From the NCBI GenBank assembly GCA_002432715.1, contig DJGJ01000059.1, positions 2,613-22,183 on the forward strand: DNA of 19,571 nt. Direction: 5' to 3'. Shown here piece after piece: positions 8,684-14,755 of this stretch; position 1 is the stretch's first letter, and each line of letters starts with the position of its first letter. The position numbers and the translations under genes were made by a program. This DNA comes from Sphaerochaeta sp. UBA5849 (GTDB lineage Bacteria > Spirochaetota > Spirochaetia > Sphaerochaetales > Sphaerochaetaceae). A model generated the notes under the pieces. That model searched no databases and was not told where the DNA came from. It saw only the letters and a program-made list of their open reading frames with translations.

Positions 8684-9570
8684 TCCTTGTCCCGACACCG
8701 GTCGGGAACCTTGAGGACATTACTCTCAGGGCGATTCGAGTGCTGAAAGAAGCGGATCTCGTCGCTTGCGAAGATACGCGGAGAACCCTGCGCCTTCTAA
8801 ACCACCTTGGGATACGGGTTCCCCTGGTTTCCTCCCATGAGCATAACGAGAAAGAAAAGGCGCCATTTTTGCTGAGGGCGCTGCTGGAAGGGAAGAAGGT
8901 CGCTCTGGTTTCGGATGCAGGAACTCCCGGAATTTCAGATCCTGGAGCCCACCTTGTCGGGGAGGCCATTCGGGAGGGAATCCCCGTGGAGGTTCTGCCC
9001 GGTGCCACGGCACTCATCCCGGCCCTTGTCCTTTCAGGTCTTCCTACCCATACGTTTCATTTTGCCGGTTTTCTTCCCCCGCGCAGGGGCGATCGGCAAA
9101 AGAGGCTCCATCTCCTGCGAGAAATCCGCTGTACCCTCGTCTTCTATGTTTCACCCCATCGGCTACAGGGTGAGGTTTCCGATTGCGCCCTCGTCCTGGG
9201 AAACCGACCGGCGGCACTGGTTCGCGAACTGAGCAAGGTTCACGAGGAAGTCCTGAGGATGGGTCTTGACCAGCTGGCGGAAAGGGTCCTGTCTCCAATG
9301 AAGGGCGAGATGGTCCTTGTCGTTGGAGGGGCAACGGAAGATCCCAAAAGCGTAGGCGAAGATGGCGAGGGTTCCTGGGAGGCCTATGCCCGCCAGGTCC
9401 TCCGCAAAGGCTTGTCGATACGGGATGTTGTCAAAACGGTCCACGAGCGCTATGGTATTTCGAAAAATTGCGCCAAGGACTTTTTGATCAAAACGGTTTC
9501 CGAAGATGAGGATTCAATATCCCAGATAGACGATGAACAAGCGAAGAGGAGGCAAAGAGAAGATGAATAG
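8674..9570 (+). CDS. rsmI: 16S rRNA (cytidine1402-2'-O)-methyltransferase RsmI
   Basis: A 298-residue tetrapyrrole-methylase-fold protein. RsmI adds the 2'-O-methyl group to C1402 in the decoding centre of 16S rRNA. Characteristic segments are LVPTPVGNLEDITLRA (5-20), ACEDTRRTLRLL (31-42), SSHEHNE (53-59) and LVSDAGTPGISDPG (78-91), followed by LPGATALIPALVLSGLP. The C-terminal part (about 245-275, with SIRDVVKTVHERYGISKN) looks like the small helical C-terminal domain of the family, and the extreme end is acidic and polar. Start: the ATG at 8674 follows TGGAGG at 8661-8666 by 7 bases and gives the canonical N-terminus; an in-frame upstream ATG at 8620 would add 18 unrelated residues encoded inside the methyltransferase gene. 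It overlaps the upstream stop by 10 bases and metG by 8. Confidence 0.95.
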   Translation: MPLILVPTPVGNLEDITLRAIRVLKEADLVACEDTRRTLRLLNHLGIRVPLVSSHEHNEKEKAPFLLRALLEGKKVALVSDAGTPGISDPGAHLVGEAIREGIPVEVLPGATALIPALVLSGLPTHTFHFAGFLPPRRGDRQKRLHLLREIRCTLVFYVSPHRLQGEVSDCALVLGNRPAALVRELSKVHEEVLRMGLDQLAERVLSPMKGEMVLVVGGATEDPKSVGEDGEGSWEAYARQVLRKGLSIRDVVKTVHERYGISKNCAKDFLIKTVSEDEDSISQIDDEQAKRRQREDE

Positions 9571-11491
9571 AGAACCGTTTTACATCACGACCCCCATCTA
9601 CTATGTCAACGATGTCCCGCATATCGGGCACGCATACACGACGATTGCAGCCGACGTGATTTCCCGTTACCGGCGGATGATGGGGCAACCCGTTCTTTTC
9701 GCCACGGGCACGGACGAGCATGGGCAAAAGATCCAGCAGGCTGCCGTGCAAAAGGGGCTTACGGCGCAGCAACTCGCGGACCAGACCGTGGAAAATTTCA
9801 GGAAACTCTGGAAAACACTCGATATCTCCAACGACGACTTTATCCGTACCACGGAAGAGCGACACGGGAAGGTCGTTACGGCAATTTTCGAGAAACTCAT
9901 CGCCCAAGGGGACGTCTACAAGGGGACTTACGAGGGGTGGTACTGCGTTCCCTGCGAAACCTACGTTCCCGAGGCCCAGATGGGGGAGGGGAAGACCTGC
10001 CCTGACTGCAAGCGGCCACTGGAACGGATGACCGAGGAAAGCTACTTTTTCCGGATGTCGAAATACGCGGAACCTCTCCTGCGCTTCTACGAGGAGCATC
10101 CTGACGCGATCCTGCCCCGTACCCGCTACAACGAGATCGTCAGTTTCATCAAGGGTGGACTGAGGGACCAGTCCATTTCGAGAACGACGCTGGAATGGGG
10201 GATCCCGGTCCCGGGAGACGAACGCCACGTCATCTACGTCTGGTTTGATGCCCTGATCAACTACCTGACCGTCTGCGGATACCCCGATGACGAGGCGAAA
10301 TGGAAAAAATTCTGGCCGGTGGTTCGCCACCTGGTAGGCAAGGATATCATCCGTTTCCATTGCGTCGTCTGGCCAGCCATGCTTCTTGCCCTGGGAGTCA
10401 ACCCGCCCCGCCAAGTCTTTTCCCACGGCTGGTGGACGGTCGAGGGGGAAAAGATGTCCAAGTCCAGGGGCAACGTGGTGGATCCGTTCGAGATGGTCGA
10501 CCTCTACGGCCAGGATGCCTTTCGGTATTTCCTCCTCAGGGAAGTTCCCTTCGGGCTGGACGGGGATTTCTCGGAGAACGGCCTTGTCCGCCGGATCAAT
10601 TCCGACCTGGCAAACGACCTGGGGAACCTGCTGAACAGGACCCTGCAGATGATCGAGCGTTTCAAGGGGTGCACGGTGAACGGGTGCGGCATTGCCGATG
10701 CGCTTGACCTTGAAATGGCCAAGTTGGCTTCGGACACGAAGGAGAGCGTCGCAGAAAAGATGGCGGAGTTCGCCTTCGACGAAGCCCTGAAGACCATCTG
10801 GACATTCGTTTCCAGGATGAACAAGTATATCGACGAAACGGCCCCGTGGAAGCTCGGGAAGGACAACGATCCCCGCCTGGATTCGGTTTTGGGGACCCTG
10901 TACCAGGCCCTCGTGCAGATTTCGCTCCTCGTCGCCCCCTTCATGCCGGGAACTTCCCGCCGCATGTGGGACCAGCTTGGCCTGGACGGCGATCCGAACA
11001 GTGTCCTTTTCGAGGATTACCCGTGGGGTTTCCTTCCCGAGGGCACCTCGATCAAGCGCGAGGAAATCCTCTTTCCCCGCATTGACCTGAAGGCCTGGGA
11101 AGCGGACAGGGCGGAGCGGGAAGCGAAAAAGAACCTGCTTCCGGATCCCGGCGAACACGAGGAAGAGGTTTCCGTCGAGGAATTCCGGAAGATTGAGTTG
11201 CGAACCGCCAGGGTCCTCGGCGTCGAACCGGTTCCCAACGCCAACAAGCTTTACAAGCTTGACCTTGACCTGGGATACGAGAGAAGGACGATCGTTTCAG
11301 GCATCCGCGAGTTTTACGAGCCTGAAGATCTCGTTGGCCGGGAGATTATCGTCATCTGCAACCTGAAACCGGCTAAACTCAGAGGCGTCGTCAGCAACGG
11401 CATGCTGCTTGCGGCGGAGAGTCCGGACGGGAAGGAACTTGCCCTCCTGACGCTCGACAGAAAGATTACTCCCGGCAGCCGGATTCACTGA
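9563..11491 (+). CDS. metG: Methionyl-tRNA synthetase with C-terminal tRNA-binding domain
   Basis: A 642-residue class I synthetase charging initiator and elongator tRNA-Met. The HIGH motif is at 20-23 (within YYVNDVPHIGHAYTT) and KMSKS at 297-301. Four zinc-ligand cysteines (128, 131, 146, 149) form the single-knuckle connective insert. The catalytic core is followed by an alpha-helical anticodon-binding domain (about 370-510) and a C-terminal EMAP/Trbp111-type OB domain (about 536-642, with VSNGMLLAAE), which dimerises and grips tRNA. Start: ATG 9563 follows AGAGGAGG (9545-9552) by 10 bases; the ATG at 9533 would lie 5' of this Shine-Dalgarno and lengthen the rsmI overlap to 38 bases. The gene overlaps rsmI by 8 bases. 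Downstream is a 92-base gap containing a hairpin, so metG is probably the last gene of its operon. Confidence 0.96.
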   Translation: MNREPFYITTPIYYVNDVPHIGHAYTTIAADVISRYRRMMGQPVLFATGTDEHGQKIQQAAVQKGLTAQQLADQTVENFRKLWKTLDISNDDFIRTTEERHGKVVTAIFEKLIAQGDVYKGTYEGWYCVPCETYVPEAQMGEGKTCPDCKRPLERMTEESYFFRMSKYAEPLLRFYEEHPDAILPRTRYNEIVSFIKGGLRDQSISRTTLEWGIPVPGDERHVIYVWFDALINYLTVCGYPDDEAKWKKFWPVVRHLVGKDIIRFHCVVWPAMLLALGVNPPRQVFSHGWWTVEGEKMSKSRGNVVDPFEMVDLYGQDAFRYFLLREVPFGLDGDFSENGLVRRINSDLANDLGNLLNRTLQMIERFKGCTVNGCGIADALDLEMAKLASDTKESVAEKMAEFAFDEALKTIWTFVSRMNKYIDETAPWKLGKDNDPRLDSVLGTLYQALVQISLLVAPFMPGTSRRMWDQLGLDGDPNSVLFEDYPWGFLPEGTSIKREEILFPRIDLKAWEADRAEREAKKNLLPDPGEHEEEVSVEEFRKIELRTARVLGVEPVPNANKLYKLDLDLGYERRTIVSGIREFYEPEDLVGREIIVICNLKPAKLRGVVSNGMLLAAESPDGKELALLTLDRKITPGSRIH

Positions 11492-11538
11492 CCGTCTGCC
11501 TCCGCTGAACGATCTCCCCCCTGGGGATACGGCCTGGA

Positions 11539-11573
11539 CATCGCGGGCAGCAACAGGCCCGCGATGCATTTTT
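11539..11573 (+). terminator. Hairpin with T tract between metG and tatD (likely intrinsic terminator)
   Basis: A perfect 10-base inverted repeat, CATCGCGGGC (11539-11548) and GCCCGCGATG (11557-11566), with an 8-base loop, is followed after two bases by five T residues (11569-11573). This is the form of a Rho-independent terminator closing the rodA-metG operon. The T run is short and directly abuts the tatD Shine-Dalgarno (GGAGG 11574-11578), so termination may be partial. No clear promoter is visible between metG and tatD, so tatD-tgt-tsaC may depend on read-through. Confidence 0.75.
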
Positions 11574-11583
11574 GGAGGACCTG

Positions 11584-12375
11584 ATGCGACTAGTCGACAG
11601 CCATTGCCATCTCAACATGAAGGAACTTTCAGCCACCCTGGAAACAGTCCTGCGTTCTGCCCGTGAGGCGGGGGTCCTGCGCCTCCTCGTTGCAGGATTT
11701 GACGAGCCCTCAAGCGGAGAAGCCGTCAACCTGGCAAAAAAGTACACCGGTGAAGGGGTTTTTGCCGCAGTGGGGATTCACCCACATGACGCGAAGGCCT
11801 GTCCCGGGGGAGAAATACCCGGGAGCCTCGCGGCCTGGGCCCTTGACGGCCGGGTTGTGGCTATTGGCGAGACGGGCCTTGATTTTCATTACGATCATTC
11901 TCCCAGGGAGGTGCAGGGGGAGTGTTTCCGCCAACACATCGACTTGGCCGTTAAGTTGGGAAAACCACTGGTCGTCCATGTGAGGGAGGCTTACGACGAG
12001 GCCCTGGAAATTCTCCGCGGAGAGAACGCGGATCGTTGCAGAGGGGTGATCCACTGCTTTGCCGGGGAGTGGCGCCATGCTGTGAAAGCCCTGGATCTCG
12101 GCTTTTTCATCTCCTTTGCGGGTCCCGTGACTTTCCCACGCTCGAGTGCCCTGAGGGAGGTCGCGGCAAAAGTCCCTCTGGATTGCCTGCTCTGCGAGAC
12201 GGATTCCCCGTACCTGGCGCCCCAGCCGTGGAGAGGGAAAAGCAACCAACCTGCCTACGTCACGGCCATCTACGAAGCAATCGCGGCAGTACGAAAAATC
12301 CCAGCCGCGGAACTTGCCGAGGCGGTCTGGCAGAATGCCGCCAGGCTTTTCGGATGGGAGGCAGGAGATGTTTGA
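11584..12375 (+). CDS. tatD: TatD family metal-dependent deoxyribonuclease
   Basis: A 263-residue TIM-barrel hydrolase. TatD-family enzymes are metal-dependent DNases, with roles proposed in DNA repair and quality control. Metal-ligand motifs are in order: DSHCHL (His7, His9), GETGLDFHYDHSP (Glu96), HVREAYDEAL (His132), IHCFAG (His157) and CETDSPYLAPQPWRGKSNQP (Asp207). Start: ATG 11584 lies 5 bases after GGAGG (11574-11578) and gives the canonical MRLVDSHCHL; an in-frame TTG at 11572 lies inside the terminator T tract. The 3' end overlaps tgt by 8 bases. metG-tatD adjacency is common across bacteria, so the pairing itself is ordinary. Confidence 0.93.
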   Translation: MRLVDSHCHLNMKELSATLETVLRSAREAGVLRLLVAGFDEPSSGEAVNLAKKYTGEGVFAAVGIHPHDAKACPGGEIPGSLAAWALDGRVVAIGETGLDFHYDHSPREVQGECFRQHIDLAVKLGKPLVVHVREAYDEALEILRGENADRCRGVIHCFAGEWRHAVKALDLGFFISFAGPVTFPRSSALREVAAKVPLDCLLCETDSPYLAPQPWRGKSNQPAYVTAIYEAIAAVRKIPAAELAEAVWQNAARLFGWEAGDV

Positions 12376-13489
12376 GTTCCGTCTTGAAGCGCGCTGCAAA
12401 GTGACAGGGGCGAGGGCGGGAACCTTGGCCACTCCCCATGGGATCATCGAAACCCCGGTTTTCATGCCCGTAGGGACCCAGGCAACGGTCAAGGCCATGA
12501 CGCCTGGCGAACTCGCGGGAATGGGCTCCCGGATCATCCTCTCCAACACCTACCATCTCTACCTCAGGCCGGGGTCAGGCCTCATCAGGGAAGCGGGCGG
12601 GCTTCACCGGTTCATGGACTGGGATGGGGCTATCCTGACCGATAGCGGGGGCTTCCAGGTTTTCTCGCTTTCCGACCTCCGCAAGGTGACCGACGAAGGG
12701 GTGACGTTTCGCTCCCACCTCGACGGTTCCTCGCATTTCATGACCCCGGAAATGGCGGTTTCGATTCAGGAAGAACTGGGAAGCGACATCGCCATGTGTT
12801 TCGACGAGTGTGTTCCCTACCCCTCTTCCGAAGCGGCCTCAATGGAGGCTGTACTAAGGACGACCCGATGGGCCCAGCGATGCAAGGCAGCCCATGGGAG
12901 TGTGGACCAGGCCCTGTTCGGCATCGTGCAGGGATCCGTCTTTGAAGCCCAACGCCTTCGGTCGGCAGAGGCCCTTATGGGGATCGGCTTTGACGGCTAC
13001 GCCATCGGGGGCCTCTCTGTAGGAGAACCCCACGCGGAAATGTACCGGATCCTGGATGTATTGAACCCGGTCCTGCCGGTGGATCGCCCCCGCTACCTGA
13101 TGGGGGTCGGGTTGCCTTCAAACCTGGTGGAGGGGGTAACGAGGGGAATCGACATGTTCGATTGCGTCCTGCCGACACGAACGGGCAGGAACGGCACGGT
13201 TTTCTTTTCCGGAGGCCGCCTTAACCTCAAGAATGCGGCCTTCGCCCGTGATTTCGGCCCTATAGACCCCGAGTGCGACTGCATGGTCTGCCGCCGTTTC
13301 ACCAGGGCCTATCTGAGACATCTCTACAAGTCGGGCGAGATATTGGCCGCGAGGCTTTGTTCGTGGCATAACCTCCATTTCCTCGTGCATCTCATGAAAC
13401 AGGCCAGGGAGGCGATTCTGGCAGGGCGATTCCCCGAATTCCGCGAGTCCTTCCTCGCCCGGTTCGGAGAAGGGGGCCCCGTTTCATGA
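12368..13489 (+). CDS. tgt: Queuine/preQ1 tRNA-guanine transglycosylase
   Basis: A 373-residue enzyme that exchanges G34 for preQ1 in tRNAs with GUN anticodons (Asp, Asn, His, Tyr), the key tRNA step of queuosine synthesis. DSGGFQVFSL carries the catalytic Asp92. FDCVLPTRTGRNG carries the nucleophile Asp265, corresponding to the conserved FDCV-PTR motif. Also visible are FGIVQGS and YAIGGLSVGEP. The zinc site is CDCMVC (Cys303, 305, 308) plus the His of CSWHNLHFL. Start: ATG 12368 follows the GGAGGCAGGAG stretch and overlaps the tatD stop by 8 bases; an in-frame ATG at 12314 would add 18 residues coded inside tatD. No queuosine biosynthesis gene (queA, queC-G) lies in the window, so de novo versus salvage supply cannot be judged here. 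Confidence 0.96.
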   Translation: MFEFRLEARCKVTGARAGTLATPHGIIETPVFMPVGTQATVKAMTPGELAGMGSRIILSNTYHLYLRPGSGLIREAGGLHRFMDWDGAILTDSGGFQVFSLSDLRKVTDEGVTFRSHLDGSSHFMTPEMAVSIQEELGSDIAMCFDECVPYPSSEAASMEAVLRTTRWAQRCKAAHGSVDQALFGIVQGSVFEAQRLRSAEALMGIGFDGYAIGGLSVGEPHAEMYRILDVLNPVLPVDRPRYLMGVGLPSNLVEGVTRGIDMFDCVLPTRTGRNGTVFFSGGRLNLKNAAFARDFGPIDPECDCMVCRRFTRAYLRHLYKSGEILAARLCSWHNLHFLVHLMKQAREAILAGRFPEFRESFLARFGEGGPVS

Positions 13490-14481
13490 GGGCAAAAATA
13501 CTGGACGTCCAATCCGGCACTTCCGAAGGAGCCTTGCAGGAAGCAGCAGCGGTCCTGAGGGGGGGAGGCCTCGTCGTCTTCCCTACGGAGACGGTGTATG
13601 GCCTGGGGGCGAACGCCCTTGACGAGAAAGCCGTGCTGCGGATCTTCGAGGCAAAGGGAAGACCCGCCGACAATCCCCTTATCGTCCACGTGGCAGAAGT
13701 TTCCGGGGCGGAGAGAGTCGCCTTTGTGCCGAGGTTGGGGTATCTCCTAATGGACCGATTCTGGCCGGGGCCTCTAACTCTTGTCATGCCTGCCTGCCCG
13801 GTCGTACCCCCTTCCGTTACCGCAGGGCTTTCGACCGTAGCTGTACGAATGCCGGCCCAGCCCGTGGCCCTCGAATTGATCCGCCTTGCGGGAGTGCCCG
13901 TGGCGGCACCCAGCGCGAACCTGAGCGGACGGCCGAGTCCAACGGATGCCCAGGCAGTGGAGGAAGACCTGGGCGACCGGGTGGAAATGATCCTTGACGG
14001 GGGGCCCACGCAGGTGGGGGTTGAATCGACGGTACTTGACATCACGGGGGAAAAGGCCGTTTTACTGCGCCCCGGTGGTGTTTCGATAGAAGCCCTGGAG
14101 GAATTCCTGTGCTACCGTCCCTTCCTGCCCGGTGAAGATGGGGCGGCTACTCGCCGTTCCCCCGGTACTCGTTACCGGCATTATGCGCCGCGGGTTCCCC
14201 TTTTTCTACGCGAGGACGAATCGGTTTGGGAAAAGATCGAGGCTTGGGATCCCTCCAAAAGGGCCTACGTTGGAATTCGTGCCCCCGGTGCCTCTTTTGC
14301 CTTCGTCCGCCTCTTCCCGGATGCCGAGTCCTACGCCCGCGGACTATTTTCCGCCCTGCGGGAACTCGAAAGATCCGGCGCCTGCGTGATCGTGGCCGAT
14401 TGGCCGGGAGAAGCCCGGGTAGGGCTCGCTCTCAGGGATCGGCTACGAAGGGCTTCCGGCGGGTCTAACATGCCCGAATAG
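13486..14481 (+). CDS. tsaC: L-threonylcarbamoyladenylate synthase (two-domain Sua5/YwlC type)
   Basis: A 331-residue protein of the long Sua5/YwlC form. It makes threonylcarbamoyl-AMP from Thr, bicarbonate and ATP, the first step of t6A37 formation in ANN-decoding tRNAs. The YrdC-type domain spans about 10-205 with FPTETVYGLG (32-41), KGRPADNPL (57-65), FWPGPLTLVM and APSANLSGRPSPT. A linker containing SPGTRYRHYAPR (about 225-236) leads to the C-terminal Sua5 domain, which E. coli TsaC lacks. The ATG overlaps the tgt stop as ATGA (13486-13489), implying coupling to the other tRNA-modifying enzyme. It is the last protein gene before the tRNA-Leu/rpoB region; no hairpin with a T run follows it. 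Confidence 0.95.
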   Translation: MRAKILDVQSGTSEGALQEAAAVLRGGGLVVFPTETVYGLGANALDEKAVLRIFEAKGRPADNPLIVHVAEVSGAERVAFVPRLGYLLMDRFWPGPLTLVMPACPVVPPSVTAGLSTVAVRMPAQPVALELIRLAGVPVAAPSANLSGRPSPTDAQAVEEDLGDRVEMILDGGPTQVGVESTVLDITGEKAVLLRPGGVSIEALEEFLCYRPFLPGEDGAATRRSPGTRYRHYAPRVPLFLREDESVWEKIEAWDPSKRAYVGIRAPGASFAFVRLFPDAESYARGLFSALRELERSGACVIVADWPGEARVGLALRDRLRRASGGSNMPE

Positions 14482-14491
14482 CGAAGGGCCC

Positions 14492-14520
14492 TTGCCAAAA
14501 AGAGATCGGGTTGCTAAAAT
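14492..14520 (+). promoter_or_regulatory. Sigma-70-type promoter for tRNA-Leu
   Basis: A -35 box TTGCCA (14492-14497) and a -10 box TAAAAT (14515-14520) are separated by exactly 17 bases. Transcription would begin near 14527, about 13 bases before the mature tRNA 5' end. Each box differs from consensus at one position. Confidence 0.78.
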
Positions 14521-14539
14521 CCCGTTTGTTGGTTTCGAT

Positions 14540-14626
14540 GTCGGGGTGGCGGAATTGGTAGACGCGCTAGACTCAGGCTCTAGTGGGCATTAGCCTGTGG
14601 GGGTTCAACTCCCCCCCTCGACACCA
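14540..14626 (+). tRNA. tRNA-Leu, anticodon CAG
   Basis: An 87-base class II tRNA. The acceptor arms GTCGGGG (14540-14546) and CCTCGAC (14616-14622) pair with one G-U. The discriminator is A14623 and CCA is encoded (14624-14626). The anticodon stem CTAGA/TCTAG (14567-14571, 14579-14583) encloses loop CTCAGGC, with anticodon CAG at 14574-14576, reading CUG codons. The long variable arm (about 14584-14598, GGC/GCC stem) marks Leu identity, together with A73. The T arm is GGGGG-TTCAACT-CCCCC (14599-14615). CUG is heavily used in the neighbouring genes. A good promoter lies just upstream; no convincing terminator follows, so the tRNA may be cleaved from a transcript that continues toward rpoB. 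Confidence 0.97.
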
Positions 14627-14667
14627 TAAAAACTGGAAGAAGTTCCATGTCAGGTCGTGCCTGTCTG

Positions 14668-14696
14668 TTGACATTGCGCGGCCTTTTTGCTATTAT
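14668..14696 (+). promoter_or_regulatory. Strong sigma-70-type promoter for rpoBC
   Basis: A perfect -35 box TTGACA (14668-14673) and a -10 box TATTAT (14691-14696, one mismatch) are 17 bases apart. Start is predicted near 14703, giving a leader of about 53 bases before the rpoB ATG. Strength and position suit a highly expressed RNA polymerase operon transcribed independently of the ribosomal protein genes that usually precede it. Confidence 0.85.
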
Positions 14697-14736
14697 GCCC
14701 CTTCGTCACCTCTAGGATTGTCCCCATAAACCCCTT

Positions 14737-14755
14737 AAGGGAGGTCGTAACTCCC
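14737..14755 (+). promoter_or_regulatory. rpoB ribosome-binding site inside a small hairpin
   Basis: The Shine-Dalgarno AAGGGAGGT (14737-14745) is 10 bases before the ATG at 14756. GGGAG (14739-14743) is perfectly complementary to CTCCC (14751-14755), the five bases immediately before the start codon, with a 7-base loop. The stem would hide the ribosome-binding site, so it may tune rpoB translation. Only 5 base pairs are present, so the effect is uncertain. Confidence 0.5.

Noticed and set aside
9533..9562. Upstream ATG of metG at 9533
   Set aside because: The Shine-Dalgarno at 9545-9552 lies downstream of it, and the ten added residues are not typical of MetRS.
9488..11158. 556-codon open frame on the minus strand
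   Set aside because: It lies wholly antisense to metG, whose product has all catalytic motifs. The translation shows no recognisable domain and is explained by GC-biased codons in the opposite strand.
14484..14493. Palindrome AAGGGCCCTT downstream of tsaC
   Set aside because: It has no loop and no T run, so it cannot form a standard terminator hairpin; it also overlaps the tRNA promoter -35 box. Likely chance.
14634..14663. Small inverted repeats TGGAA/TTCCA and CAGG/CCTG after tRNA-Leu
   Set aside because: Stems of 4-5 bp without a following T tract are too weak to call a tRNA terminator.
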